DNA of 64,000 nt from contig NZ_JAYKBP010000001.1 of assembly GCF_035282405.1 (NCBI RefSeq), forward strand, positions 124,001-188,000, in the 5' to 3' direction. This document shows, piece by piece, positions 19,084 through 28,548 of this stretch. The notes beneath the pieces were generated by a model. The model did not search any database and was not told where the DNA came from. It saw nothing but the letters and a program-made list of their open reading frames with translations. The DNA comes from Parvimonas sp035282405. Its GTDB lineage: Bacteria; Bacillota; Clostridia; Tissierellales; Peptoniphilaceae. The position numbers and the translations under genes are program-made. Each line of letters begins with the position of its first letter. Within the stretch, counting starts at the first letter, position 1.

Positions 19084-19451
19084 TAATTTACCACATCCAA
19101 ATCATTAGTTTTTCTCGATTTTATTTGTATTACAAGTCTATTAGGCATACAAATAATTGCTTGTCCAACTTTATTTATTTTACCAAATTTAACATCAAGT
19201 TTATCAGGACAACTTGCTTCTATTACTCTAACGCCGTCATTATCAACCTCTAGAATATTAAGTCCAAAAGAAGTTCTTATAGGATAAACTTTCTTTTCAT
19301 TACCAAAAGTGATTTGTTTAATCTCTTCTCCGTTTACTTTAACACTAATATATTTATCTCCAGTTGTTATAAAACTATTGCTTATGTAGATAAATGAAAA
19401 GCAAAATATAACAATTAAAGTAAAGATAACAATAACATCTCCTTTTTTCAT
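19083..19451 (-). CDS. NusG domain II-containing membrane-anchored protein
   Basis: About 122 residues: MKKGD start, one N-terminal membrane helix (VIVIFTLIVIFCFSFIYI), then a small beta domain (YISVKVNGEEIKQI ... VIEASCPDKLDVKFGKI ... IICMPNRLVIQI). This matches the firmicute NusG_II family, which is normally found beside the HepA-like gene, as here. The conserved Cys residues in SCPDK and ICMPN are present. Function is unknown. The start ATG at 19449-19451 has AGGGA seven bases upstream; a longer reading to 19484 lacks a site. Confidence 0.85.
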   Translation of the reverse strand: MKKGDVIVIFTLIVIFCFSFIYISNSFITTGDKYISVKVNGEEIKQITFGNEKKVYPIRTSFGLNILEVDNDGVRVIEASCPDKLDVKFGKINKVGQAIICMPNRLVIQIKSRKTNDLDVVN

Positions 19452-19625
19452 ACACACTTCCCTATTAGTACTATAAAATATCAAGATTCCTAAATATACA
19501 CAAATTCAATCAGGCTTGAATAAGTAATATTTTATCTCAGCATTAATTTTATCAAAAAATTATCTATATTTCAATGTTTTAAAAAATTTTTTTCAGGAAA
19601 TAATTTATATGTTACTTAAAATAAA

Positions 19626-19668
19626 GAAAAAGTAGTATTGTAAAAATTTAAAAATAACTACTTTTTAA
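19626..19668 (-). terminator. Terminator after the U32 gene
   Basis: On the minus strand AAAAAGTAGT pairs with ACTACTTTTT around an AT-rich loop of roughly 20 bases, followed by TCTTTATTTT. The remaining bases between the U32 gene and the NusG_II gene (19452-19690) show nothing further. Confidence 0.6.
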
Positions 19669-19690
19669 CTTAATTTGATATTTAATAAAA

Positions 19691-22099
19691 TTAGCTAACT
19701 GAATTAATATAATGACCTTTATAAGAATTTAATGAATCTATTTTCTTTGAGTATTTTAAACATTCTATACAATCATTTAGAATCCTATAAACAGTATTAG
19801 AATCCTCATAAGTAAAATCAAGTCTTACTCTGTCAACTCCTATTTCAAATATTTCTCTTATATTGTCTCTTAAATCAAGAGCAATATGATTTCTTATTTC
19901 AGTTCTACAAAACATATCTTGAAATAATTTAAATTCTCTATTCTCCATATCTTTTAAAATATAATCACTTCTTGCACATTCAGCACAAAGTCTATCTTTA
20001 TGGCAATCTTTTGTCAAAACTCCCATTGCACAGTATTCTGTTAGCATTGATCTAGTATGACCGTATATTATCATGTCAACATTTGAATTTCTTTCTTTTG
20101 ACTTATCCAATACGTTTTTAATTTCAAATTTATTTATTTCCTGTGAAATTGTTATATCTTCAGCATCAAAATATTTTTCGAAAAATTTCAACAAATATGA
20201 ATTATAGATATTAAAATATGTATCTATATTGAATTTTTTTGTGCCAAATTTTGATTTAAAAAAGTTTTTTGAACCCCAAGTTGATATTTGAACTTTATTA
20301 AAAATTTCGCCATTTATTTTGGATAAATATTTTTCTAACACAGAAAACTCTTCATTTCTTATAACACCTAAAGCACTGTAAATTATATTTATCCCAAGAG
20401 TTTTAAATTTATTATAATATTTTTCAAGTAAAGTAAAATCTTCAGTATAAATTTCTTTTACAAACTCTGATACATTTGGATTTTCTAAAATTGTATCCAA
20501 TTGAGAATTTTTATGTACTTTTAATGTAATTTTCCCATTAAAGACTTTTTCACCTTTTAGATAGCTAGAATCCTCATAAGGACAAATAATTCTATTTGCT
20601 GAAAAATCCAATCTATACTCTTCATATTTTTCTATCGCTTTTCTTCTAAGATTATTTAATACCGAAACCGGAATAAATGCATCTTTATCTACAAATATAT
20701 TATCAAAAATGAATTTGTAAGGAGTTCCACCAGTTTTAGACAATTTTTCAATAATCTTATCTATTTCAGCTTCTTTATTATTTGCTTTTTCTATTTTTTC
20801 GTCTGAATAAACTTCAATATTTTCTAAAACAAACTTTGCTTTCTCACCAACTTTAATAAAAATTTCACATTTTAAATTAATCTTTTTATTTTCAATTCCT
20901 TCTTTAAATGATTTATTAGCATTATCTACCAGTTGTTTATCTGATGTTTTATAAATTGGAGTTTTAGGTTTTATATTTTTCACGAAATCAATTTCTACAA
21001 TTTCTCCTGCTAATCCACAGTCATAAATTTCTCCATTTTTAATTATTCTTCCAATATTTCCTCCACCTAAGTTAATTCCATCCCCCTTTGAAAGTTTACC
21101 GGATAATTTAATTTTTAATTTACTCTTTTTTGGATTGAAACTTAGAACTTCTCCAACTTTTACACCAACATTATTAGGCTTATCTAAATTGATAATATCC
21201 GAACCATTTTTACTCATAAGATAACCTGATGTAAATTTTCTATTAAAGATAGCTTCTAAATCTTCTTTTAAAGCCTTTTTATCATTTGTAACTTTATTAT
21301 TTATGTAATTGTCTATAGCTTTTCTATATCTTGATGTAACAACTGCTACATATTCAGGTCTTTTCATTCTTCCTTCAATTTTTAAGGATTTAATACCTGT
21401 ATCCAATATTTTTTCGATATTTTCAATACTACATAAATCTTTTGGACTTAATAAGTAATTACCATTTACATCAATAATTTTACCTGTTGTTTTATTTATT
21501 AATTTATAGCTTTGTCTACAAGGTTGAGCGCAACGACCTCTATTTCCTGAACGATCTCCAAGCATTGAGCTCATAAGACATTGACCTGAATAGCTTACAC
21601 AAATAGCTCCGTGAATAAATACCTCAATGTCTATATCAATATTATCACAAATCTCCTTAATTTCTTCTATACTGAGTTCCCTAGCAAGAACTACTCTATC
21701 AAATCCAACTTTTTTTAATTCTAAAACGTCATTTAAAGAATGTGCAGATATTTGAGTAGACGCATGTAGTTCCATATTTGGATATCTTTTTCTTAAAACT
21801 TCTGCAACTCCGATATCGGACAAAATTATTGCATCCACACCAATTTTATATAAAAAATCTGTATAAGAAAGCAATTCTTCAACTTCAGTTTCTTTTATAG
21901 ATGTATTAACCGTAACAAATATATTTACATTCCTAAGTTTTGCATATTTAACCGCTTCTTTTAGCTCATCATTGTCAAAATTCGTTGCAGAGGCTCTTGC
22001 TCCAAAACTGTTACCGCCTAAATAAATGGCATCTGCTCCATTTTGAATCCCGGCTTTTAAGGAGTCCATAGAACCCGCCGGAGATAAAAGTTCAAACAT
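19691..22099 (-). CDS. U32 family peptidase-like protein (RlhA/DUF3656-type)
   Basis: 802 residues from the ATG at 22097-22099, which opens the family's usual MFELLSPAGS and has AGGAAA upstream. An in-frame extension to 22237 has no ribosome binding site and overlaps a terminator. A TIM-barrel U32 core carries the iron-sulphur cysteine cluster in SGQCLMSSMLGDRSGNRGRC and the following AQPCRQSYK. A long C-terminal part follows, with another Cys-rich patch (KDCHKDRLCAECARSDY). U32 proteins such as RlhA and TrhP are prephenate-dependent RNA hydroxylation factors rather than proven peptidases. The length and C-terminal extension suit the RlhA-like branch acting on 23S rRNA, which is inference. 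Confidence 0.88.
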   Translation of the reverse strand: MFELLSPAGSMDSLKAGIQNGADAIYLGGNSFGARASATNFDNDELKEAVKYAKLRNVNIFVTVNTSIKETEVEELLSYTDFLYKIGVDAIILSDIGVAEVLRKRYPNMELHASTQISAHSLNDVLELKKVGFDRVVLARELSIEEIKEICDNIDIDIEVFIHGAICVSYSGQCLMSSMLGDRSGNRGRCAQPCRQSYKLINKTTGKIIDVNGNYLLSPKDLCSIENIEKILDTGIKSLKIEGRMKRPEYVAVVTSRYRKAIDNYINNKVTNDKKALKEDLEAIFNRKFTSGYLMSKNGSDIINLDKPNNVGVKVGEVLSFNPKKSKLKIKLSGKLSKGDGINLGGGNIGRIIKNGEIYDCGLAGEIVEIDFVKNIKPKTPIYKTSDKQLVDNANKSFKEGIENKKINLKCEIFIKVGEKAKFVLENIEVYSDEKIEKANNKEAEIDKIIEKLSKTGGTPYKFIFDNIFVDKDAFIPVSVLNNLRRKAIEKYEEYRLDFSANRIICPYEDSSYLKGEKVFNGKITLKVHKNSQLDTILENPNVSEFVKEIYTEDFTLLEKYYNKFKTLGINIIYSALGVIRNEEFSVLEKYLSKINGEIFNKVQISTWGSKNFFKSKFGTKKFNIDTYFNIYNSYLLKFFEKYFDAEDITISQEINKFEIKNVLDKSKERNSNVDMIIYGHTRSMLTEYCAMGVLTKDCHKDRLCAECARSDYILKDMENREFKLFQDMFCRTEIRNHIALDLRDNIREIFEIGVDRVRLDFTYEDSNTVYRILNDCIECLKYSKKIDSLNSYKGHYINSVS

Positions 22100-22173
22100 A
22101 TTTTTCCTCACAATAAAAATAATATCTTTATAAAAATGTGTAAAGACATGTTTATTATACCACATTTTTTGCA

Positions 22174-22206
22174 ATAAAAAAGGAGAATTTAAAATTTCTC
22201 CTTTAA
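22174..22206 (-). terminator. Terminator after the ABC ATPase gene
   Basis: Minus strand: AAAGGAGAAATT and AATTCTCCTTT form a stem with a short AT loop, followed by TTTATTG. It separates the three-gene cluster at 22265-25189 from the U32 gene. Confidence 0.75.
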
Positions 22207-22264
22207 AAATTAAATATACATATTTTTCAAAGTTCATAAGATAAATTTGTATAACGAAAAATAT

Positions 22265-23269
22265 TTATAATGTTATTTCAAACTCTGAAAGTGAATTACC
22301 ATATCTTAATTCTTTTCTTAAATTTTGTATAACATTATCCATTTTTTCAAGTTCTACAAGTAATTCTTTTTCTTTTTCGGTTGTCTCATGTATTGCTACA
22401 ATGGCTCCATTATTTATTACAATTCTCTTATCAGCAATCAAAGCTAATATAGGGTCATGTGTTGCCATTAATACAATTTTATTTTCACTTACTAGTAAAT
22501 CTAATGCTTTTTTTCTATCTATTCCTGCATTTTCAATCTCATCAATCAAAACAATCGGAGATGAACTTAAAATTGCTGTATCTGCAATCATTAACGCTCT
22601 AGACTGTCCACCACTTAATGAAGTTATAGGAGTATTTAAGTCAAATTTTTCTCCTGCAAGTTTATTTGCCTCTACAATTATTTTGTTAATTACTTCTTCT
22701 TCGTTTTCTACCATTCTACTTTTCGCGTGAAGTTCTATAAATTCATATGCTGATAAATCCATAACAAAATTCATATTTTGAGAAAGTTGAGATACTAATT
22801 TATTATTTGCACTTAATCTCCATTTTTTATCTGCATCTTTTCCATTTATTAAAATTTTTCTATTAGTGGGAGTATCTCTGTCTGCTACCCATTCAATATC
22901 ACCTAATAGTCTTGACTTTCCACTTCCTGTAGGTCCAACTATTGAAATTATTTCTGATTTATTAACCTTCAATTCATCATAATTTTCTTTATTTCCAAAT
23001 TTATCTGTACCAGCAAGTAGAGTTATTGAATTTACTTCATCATCTTCAACTCCTAAAAAACTTTTCATTTGTTTTATATAAATTTCTAAGGACTCACAAA
23101 GCAGTTCTTCGTCTATTGCAAGTTCTTCTTTTTCATCTTCAGAAAAAGAATGTAAATATTCTGCAAATGACAAATGTTTACTATTTGAAATATCAAAGTT
23201 ATTTTCTTCAAAGAAAACTTCAACAAAAGGATATTTTTCAATTAATTTTTCTATTTTTAAATTACGCAT
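22265..23269 (-). CDS. Soluble ABC-type ATPase of a permease-less cluster
   Basis: 334 residues. An N-terminal helical domain of about 75 residues (LIEKYPFVEVFFEENN ... LSFAEYLHSFSEDEKEELAI) precedes a complete ABC ATPase: Walker A GPTGSGKS (112-119), signature LSGGQ (218-222), Walker B IVLIDEIE (Asp243-Glu244) and switch His271 in MATHDP. There is no membrane domain, and no permease gene is present in the cluster. A 35-residue coiled-coil-like tail ends the protein. It overlaps the upstream GTPase gene by 8 bases, so the two are translationally coupled. The N-terminal domain loosely resembles the one starting the solute-binding-like protein two genes upstream. Likely a cytosolic machine component; the substrate is unknown. 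Confidence 0.82.
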   Translation of the reverse strand: MRNLKIEKLIEKYPFVEVFFEENNFDISNSKHLSFAEYLHSFSEDEKEELAIDEELLCESLEIYIKQMKSFLGVEDDEVNSITLLAGTDKFGNKENYDELKVNKSEIISIVGPTGSGKSRLLGDIEWVADRDTPTNRKILINGKDADKKWRLSANNKLVSQLSQNMNFVMDLSAYEFIELHAKSRMVENEEEVINKIIVEANKLAGEKFDLNTPITSLSGGQSRALMIADTAILSSSPIVLIDEIENAGIDRKKALDLLVSENKIVLMATHDPILALIADKRIVINNGAIVAIHETTEKEKELLVELEKMDNVIQNLRKELRYGNSLSEFEITL

Positions 23270-23963
23270 TTTTATCCTCCAATTTCATTTTTTTGATATT
23301 TCCCATTTGATATTTCGCCCCTATTTTCTTTTCTCCCAAGCAGTAAGAACATAATGCTGTTGGCATTGCAAATTTTAACTCCATACCATTAACTGTATTT
23401 ATTGAATTATTTTCATCATACAATAAGGTACTTAATTCGTAAGTTCCTTGTCCTGTGAGACCATTTATATTCATAACTATAGCACTTGGATTAACAGATG
23501 CAACTCTTGATGAAAAAACTTCTCTTTCGGCCTGTGAAACAATATCTCCTTTTGTTATAACAACATAATCCGCACTTTTTAACATCGGACCTATTTTTTT
23601 AGGTGTATTTATACCTGATAAATTATCAATAACACAAACTGCTTTTATATTTTTTATATAGGGTGAACATCTATTACAAAGTCCTGCAGATTCCGTAATT
23701 AAAATATCTAAGTTATTGCTTATTCCCCATTGAACAACTTCTTCAATATTGGATACAAAAAAATGATCTGGACATAAAGCACCAGAAAGTCCTTTTCTAA
23801 CTAAAATATTATTTTTTTCATATATTAAATTGTCATCAGTATATAAACAGTCAAATTTTACTACTCCTGCTTTAATTCCTCTATTTTTTAAATTTTCTAT
23901 TGTCTTTACTATTACACTTGTCTTCCCTGATGAAGGTGGACCTGAAACTACTACCAAATTCAT
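23262..23963 (-). CDS. Cys-rich SIMIBI GTPase (HypB/UreG-like)
   Basis: 233 residues. P-loop SGPPSSGKTS (7-16), a Walker-B-like ESAGLCNRC (91-99) and a guanine-specificity-like TKGD (137-140) place it with the HypB/UreG/CobW metal-chaperone GTPases. Cysteines at 39, 64, 96, 99, 205 and 208 include two CxxC pairs (CNRC, CSYC), more than a plain GTPase needs and suggestive of metal or iron-sulphur handling. No His-rich nickel tail is present. It lies between a signal-less solute-binding-like protein (8 bases upstream) and an ABC ATPase (overlapping). It is not near hydrogenase or urease genes, so it should not be called hypB or ureG. Confidence 0.8.
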   Translation of the reverse strand: MNLVVVSGPPSSGKTSVIVKTIENLKNRGIKAGVVKFDCLYTDDNLIYEKNNILVRKGLSGALCPDHFFVSNIEEVVQWGISNNLDILITESAGLCNRCSPYIKNIKAVCVIDNLSGINTPKKIGPMLKSADYVVITKGDIVSQAEREVFSSRVASVNPSAIVMNINGLTGQGTYELSTLLYDENNSINTVNGMELKFAMPTALCSYCLGEKKIGAKYQMGNIKKMKLEDKNA

Positions 23964-23971
23964 ACAAACCT

Positions 23972-25189
23972 CTATTTTAAAATTTCTTCATTAAAAATCT
24001 TTTCAGACTCTTTCATAATTTCTACCATATTATTATTGTGAATATAATCCCAACCACAGAATAAAAATCCATGATCTTTATCCAACATATTATCTACACC
24101 ATATACTGTAGTAGGAAATTTCCCATTTGAAGAAAGCAATTTTCCAACATTTTCATTTCTAAAAAATTCAACTACTTTTTTTGCTTTTTCATTATCTTTT
24201 TTAGCCATTATAAATACGGGACTAATAATTGCACCATCTTTAGGCCAAACAACTTTTAGTGCTGAACTTCTTGATACCATTTGTGTGAAAAAATATGGCG
24301 TGATACTAACAAGTGGATTATTTTTTGAATCTCCTTTTTTCTTAACCATTTCAGCTGGATGGAGACTCTTTTTATATATCTTTGCCAATGCCTTGATTCC
24401 TCTGATTCCCCATTTTGCGTAAATATTCACAACTAAAGCATTAAACATATCCAAATCAGATAATGGTATTGCAACACTATCTGTATACTCTCCACTAAAA
24501 AGTAAATCATCCCAAGAAGTAGGAATTTTTCTTCCATTAAGATTATTTTCATTAACTAAAAACACACAAGGAACTACAGCAATAATATTATAAATATTTT
24601 TTGGATCCCTTAAGCATATTTTTTCATTGTCAAAATCATCATTCATTTTTAAATTTTCAATAAAGAATTTTCCTTCATCAAAATATTTTCCAAATTTACT
24701 CTTATCAAAAAACAATTCAAATCCTGCAGAAATCATAATATCAGCAACTTTATCAATATTTTCTGAATCTATGTCATTTTCAATCCAATCAATACCTAAA
24801 TTTGCTGATTTTAATTCGTAGCCAATAGTTAAACCCCTTGTTTTTTCTTCTTCAACAAATTTATCAAAAGCCTCAAGAATAGGAATTTTTAAAGGACATG
24901 GTAAAACACCTTTTACAATAACATCTCCTGATACTACTTTTTCTTCTTCAAGAGATTTATCAACAATGCTATGTTCATCATTCAAAAATAAATCTAATTT
25001 TTCTTCAAAAGCTACTTTATTTATTCCTCTAACCTTTAAAGCCATATTTAAAGAAACCATCTTACCCATGGTTTTTAACATTTTTTCATTTTTTAATTGA
25101 TCAAAACCATTATTTATAAAAAACTGTAAAAGTTTTTCATTTCCATTTAAAATATTATATAATTTATCATCAAAATTTATTTTTTTCAT
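23972..25189 (-). CDS. Cytoplasmic solute-binding-like protein with DUF1858-like N-terminus
   Basis: 405 residues. The first 75 or so (LYNILNGNEKLLQFFINNGF ... SLNMALKVRGIN) resemble a DUF1858-type helical domain. The rest has the order of elements of a type-2 periplasmic binding protein of the iron/spermidine class: GDVIVKGVLPCPLK, PTSWDDLLFSGEYTDSVAIP, and a late VWPKDGAIISPVFIMAKK. There is no signal peptide or lipobox, so it should stay in the cytosol, unlike every ordinary binding protein. Conserved-looking Cys residues lie in VLPCPLK and LFCGWDY. It heads the three-gene cluster with a clean AGGAGG site and is followed after 8 bases by the GTPase. The fold assignment is moderately sure; the ligand is unknown. 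Confidence 0.75.
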   Translation of the reverse strand: MKKINFDDKLYNILNGNEKLLQFFINNGFDQLKNEKMLKTMGKMVSLNMALKVRGINKVAFEEKLDLFLNDEHSIVDKSLEEEKVVSGDVIVKGVLPCPLKIPILEAFDKFVEEEKTRGLTIGYELKSANLGIDWIENDIDSENIDKVADIMISAGFELFFDKSKFGKYFDEGKFFIENLKMNDDFDNEKICLRDPKNIYNIIAVVPCVFLVNENNLNGRKIPTSWDDLLFSGEYTDSVAIPLSDLDMFNALVVNIYAKWGIRGIKALAKIYKKSLHPAEMVKKKGDSKNNPLVSITPYFFTQMVSRSSALKVVWPKDGAIISPVFIMAKKDNEKAKKVVEFFRNENVGKLLSSNGKFPTTVYGVDNMLDKDHGFLFCGWDYIHNNNMVEIMKESEKIFNEEILK

Positions 25190-25241
25190 AATTACCTCCT
25201 AATTGCATAATAATATTACAATAATTTTTTGATTATGTATG

Positions 25242-25253
25242 TTGCAAATGCAA
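25242..25253. promoter_or_regulatory. Short inverted repeat upstream of the permease-less cluster
   Basis: TTGCA-AA-TGCAA, located about 55 bases before the start of the solute-binding-like gene and just beyond the preceding terminator. A further TGCAA half-site lies nearer the start. It could be an operator; no regulator gene is adjacent. Confidence 0.3.
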
Positions 25254-25257
25254 TATA

Positions 25258-25288
25258 AAGAAAAAAATCGAAAATAATTTTCGATTTT
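25258..25288 (-). terminator. Terminator after the surface protein gene
   Basis: Minus strand AAAATCGAAAA-TTA-TTTTCGATTTT followed by TTTCTTT: an 11-bp stem with a U-rich tail immediately after the stop codon at 25287. Confidence 0.8.
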
Positions 25289-26660
25289 ATCTTTTTCTTC
25301 TTTTTATTTTTTTATTTCTAAAGTACATATTTCTTAAATATAGTACTCCAACTATTTCTAAAATTCCTAATATGATGATTTCATAATTAGTATAAGATTT
25401 TGACTCTTTTTCACTAAGCCCTTTTACATATTTTTCCTTGTAAACTAAATTTGTAATAAGTTCAGTAGGAGCATTATTCAACGTTATTTCTGAACCATTT
25501 TTAGTATTATTATATTTAGTATTTGAATTAATAATATATTTATATTCTTTATTTCCAACTAGTTTATATTTAAAGTTCTTAAAATTATCAAATGTAGAAA
25601 ATGGTGAACTTTCTAAATTCAACTTCATAACATTAATATTATTTACAGTTGTAAGTGTTGATGAAATAGGATATTCTACATTTAATTTTCTTTCAGTTTT
25701 TGAATCAACTTGAATTTCAAAGATTGCCACAATTTGTTTATCTGCTGTTGACTTAAGAACTCCTAAACTATCATAGCCACTACCCCCTAAAATCTTATCA
25801 AAATTTTCTACATATATTTCATATAAATTATCTTCTGAAAATCTTTGACGAACATTTTCTGGAACTTCACTCAAAAATATAGTCTTTAAGAAATTTTCAA
25901 CATTAATAGATGATTTTTCTATATTTTCTTTAAATCCAGTATTTACTTGTTTATCTCCTGAATATACCTTGGTCGTTATACTTGCATCTTTTCCAATTGT
26001 ATATAAAATAGGAGTTTTACTTTTTCCGCTAAACTCATGAGTTAAAACTAAAGTTTTATTATTCTTATTCTCTTCAATCTTGACATCTTCTCCTCCAGAT
26101 AAAAATAATTTAGTATTATCAGTAGAATATTTTATTGTAATTTCATATTTTAAATTCTCTACATTATTAGATTCTAAATTAAATTTTCTCAAAGTCCCAA
26201 CATCTTCTTTTTTAAAGTTTACTGGTTCATAAGTCGGAGAATCTACATTATTTATAATCTCTTTATAAAATTCAGTACCAGTTGGAGACTTAAATTTATC
26301 ATTTAAAAACTTTAATGAATAGGGAACATCTGCTCCATCCATTTTAATTGAAAGTTTACTTAATTTTTCAATACTACTACTAAAAGTTATCCCCATCTTT
26401 ACAGTTGAACTTTCATTATTTGTACTCTTTAGAGTATAATTAGCCTTATACATTCCATCTAATTTATTTTCATTTGTATTTGCATTAGAATAGTCTATTG
26501 TAGATTCACCATTTAGTTCTAAATTTTTAGTGTCAGACAAATTAAAAAGTTCATAAATTCTATAATTATCAGTTAAATTAGTCTTTTCTGCCTTAATATT
26601 ATATGTATTGCTAAATAAAAAACAAAACAATAATAATATGAGTAAAAATTTATTTTTCAT
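25287..26660 (-). CDS. Unknown membrane-anchored extracellular protein
   Basis: 457 residues. A signal peptide (MKNKFLLILLLFCFLFSNTY, cleavage probably after KAE) starts the protein. A Ser/Thr/Asn-rich, beta-like ectodomain of about 400 residues follows, then one membrane helix near 427-447 (YEIIILGILEIVGVLYL) and a basic cytoplasmic tail (RNKKIKRRKR). This is the topology of a single-pass surface protein. There is no LPxTG sorting signal, no lipobox and no Cys in the ectodomain. I recognise no family. It has a GGAGG site, its own terminator and no obvious operon partner, lying between the OsmC gene and the permease-less cluster. Confidence 0.75.
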   Translation of the reverse strand: MKNKFLLILLLFCFLFSNTYNIKAEKTNLTDNYRIYELFNLSDTKNLELNGESTIDYSNANTNENKLDGMYKANYTLKSTNNESSTVKMGITFSSSIEKLSKLSIKMDGADVPYSLKFLNDKFKSPTGTEFYKEIINNVDSPTYEPVNFKKEDVGTLRKFNLESNNVENLKYEITIKYSTDNTKLFLSGGEDVKIEENKNNKTLVLTHEFSGKSKTPILYTIGKDASITTKVYSGDKQVNTGFKENIEKSSINVENFLKTIFLSEVPENVRQRFSEDNLYEIYVENFDKILGGSGYDSLGVLKSTADKQIVAIFEIQVDSKTERKLNVEYPISSTLTTVNNINVMKLNLESSPFSTFDNFKNFKYKLVGNKEYKYIINSNTKYNNTKNGSEITLNNAPTELITNLVYKEKYVKGLSEKESKSYTNYEIIILGILEIVGVLYLRNMYFRNKKIKRRKR

Positions 26661-26732
26661 ATTTTCCTCCGACTTTTTATATGTGCTATTATATCATTAA
26701 TACATATTGTTGTAAAGATTATAATACTTTAT

Positions 26733-26766
26733 AAAAAAATCACAGACAATATTATCTGTGATTTTA
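26733..26766 (-). terminator. Terminator after the OsmC gene
   Basis: Minus strand AAAATCACAGA and TCTGTGATTTT form an 11-bp stem around an 8-base loop, followed by a T tract. Confidence 0.8.
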
Positions 26767-26773
26767 AATAACT

Positions 26774-27199
26774 TTATAATAATTCAATTGAATGTGTTTG
26801 TTTAATACTACTATCAACAGCTAAGTTCACAGTACAAATCCTTGATGCTAGAATAATCGCCTTCTCTATTTCTTCGATACTTGCATCTGTCTTTAGTGAG
26901 TACTTAGTCCTGATTTCTGAATATACTTGATTTTTAAAAGGAGTATTTTCGATATTATCAGTATTTACTACATCAGCTTCAACTTGAATACTTAAATCCT
27001 CAAATTTTATTTTATAAAATTTTGAAGATTTAATAAAAGTCAAGACTTTGCAACCAGCAAGAGCTCCCATAAACATAGCTCCTGGAGACATGTAGCCTGA
27101 ATCCACTTCTTTACATTTTGAACTATGCGTTATTATCTCTTGGCCATTACTTGATAAAATCATTTCTCCATCTTTATCTAATCTTATACTACAAATCAT
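26774..27199 (-). CDS. OsmC/Ohr-family protein
   Basis: 141 residues with the OsmC fold pattern: a short beta N-terminus (MICSIRLDKDGEMILSSNGQ), the central helix MFMGALAGCKVLTFIK carrying the first conserved Cys, and a second Cys in the SRICTVNLAVDSS helix. Members reduce organic hydroperoxides or act as small redox proteins using this Cys pair. The gene begins two bases after the DUF819 transporter gene, so the two are likely co-transcribed. It is a generic OsmC protein rather than a clear Ohr. Confidence 0.85.
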   Translation of the reverse strand: MICSIRLDKDGEMILSSNGQEIITHSSKCKEVDSGYMSPGAMFMGALAGCKVLTFIKSSKFYKIKFEDLSIQVEADVVNTDNIENTPFKNQVYSEIRTKYSLKTDASIEEIEKAIILASRICTVNLAVDSSIKQTHSIELL

Positions 27200-27201
27200 A
27201 A

Positions 27202-28467
27202 CTAGAACAACTTTAATATATTACCAATAAATACACCATAGTAATTACCAATAACATATCCTAGAATTCCAACTAGCATTGCAGGAACTACTAATTGATT
27301 CCAACCTCTTGCAATAGCAAGTGCTGCAGCGGTAGTTGGCCCTCCTATATTAGCATTTGATGCAATACAAACTTCCTCAATTGAATATTTAAAAATCTTA
27401 CCAAAAATAAATGAAACAATCATATTTATAACTACTATAAGAACACAGAATACTAATAACCAAGGCGCTTTCATTAAAATAATTTCAATAGATGCTGGTG
27501 CACCAATTGCACCAAAGAAAATATGAATTAAGAATGTACCTATTTCTTCAGCACCGGAAACTTTAGCCAAAATTTTTGTGTATGTTGCTAAAATAACTGT
27601 AATAGTAGTCATTAATAGATATTTACTGCCTATCAACCCGAATATTAAATCAACAAAAAACTTTAACAATGGTCCCATAGTTTTAGTTTCTGGCTTAAAT
27701 CCTGAAATAAATCCTCCTAATTCTGTTGAAATTGCAACTATTGCAAATGAAAAAGAAACAACTTTTGCAACATCCAACAGAGAAACATCCTTTTTAGTCC
27801 AGAATTGAGCTGCTTTATTTTCTCCTGCAGAACCCAATTTTTCCATTTCATCTTCATAAGGATGAGAGTAATGTTTTCTAAAAAATTTCATTGTAGGAAT
27901 AATTGTTAAACTTACAAAGTAAATTCCCATAAACAAATTGTCGGCTACTACAGCTGAGCCAAGTAGTCCTTTATCGCCTAATGGAAATGCATCTGCCATA
28001 GCAGTTAAGTTCATACTACCTCCAGTATAAGTTCCTACCATCATTGCGCTTAGCTTATAAAGTTCTGGAATAAAGTTTCTTAATAAGAAAAATGCAACAA
28101 ATGCTCCTAAAATTGTACCAAGACCACTAAGCAAATAAATTCCAATCAGTCTTCCTGATTCTTTCCAAACCTTCTTTAAGTTCGCTTTGAAAAGTAACAT
28201 AGGAATTGCTAAAGGAACAACCCAACCCCATACTATATCATATGCCTTTGTATCTTCCGCTGGGATAATTCTAAAATTTGATAAAATCATGGTAAAAGCT
28301 AAAGCTAGAATACATCCAGTAATTTTACCTGCCCAGCTATAAGTTTGTTCAAGATAAATACTAAATGCAGCAATTGCACATAAAATAGCTAATAATACTA
28401 ATGTGTTATCTATCCTGATAAGTGACCAATATTTTTGTTTTGACACTTCTTGAGCGAAATATAACAT
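27202..28467 (-). CDS. DUF819 family membrane protein (putative transporter)
   Basis: 421 residues with about ten to twelve hydrophobic segments. Conserved-looking stretches include AEDTKAYDIVWGWVVPLAIPMLLFKAN near residue 75, GTYTGGSMNLTAMADAF near 150, and SNANIGGPTTAAALAIARGW near 375. This matches the DUF819 (YjcL-type) family of integral membrane proteins, whose substrate is not known. The paired glycine-rich helices resemble the inverted halves of anion symporters. It precedes the OsmC gene by two bases. Confidence 0.85.
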   Translation of the reverse strand: MLYFAQEVSKQKYWSLIRIDNTLVLLAILCAIAAFSIYLEQTYSWAGKITGCILALAFTMILSNFRIIPAEDTKAYDIVWGWVVPLAIPMLLFKANLKKVWKESGRLIGIYLLSGLGTILGAFVAFFLLRNFIPELYKLSAMMVGTYTGGSMNLTAMADAFPLGDKGLLGSAVVADNLFMGIYFVSLTIIPTMKFFRKHYSHPYEDEMEKLGSAGENKAAQFWTKKDVSLLDVAKVVSFSFAIVAISTELGGFISGFKPETKTMGPLLKFFVDLIFGLIGSKYLLMTTITVILATYTKILAKVSGAEEIGTFLIHIFFGAIGAPASIEIILMKAPWLLVFCVLIVVINMIVSFIFGKIFKYSIEEVCIASNANIGGPTTAAALAIARGWNQLVVPAMLVGILGYVIGNYYGVFIGNILKLF

Positions 28468-28548
28468 AAAGAATACCTCCTATAAAATATATGGAATGCT
28501 TTTCACAACCCTTATATATTATATACTTATCAATTATATTTGTCAAAC

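Noticed and set aside
22100..22237. N-terminal extension of the U32 protein by 46 residues
   Set aside because: No ribosome binding site, overlap with an upstream terminator, and the family starts with MFELLSPAGS at 22099.
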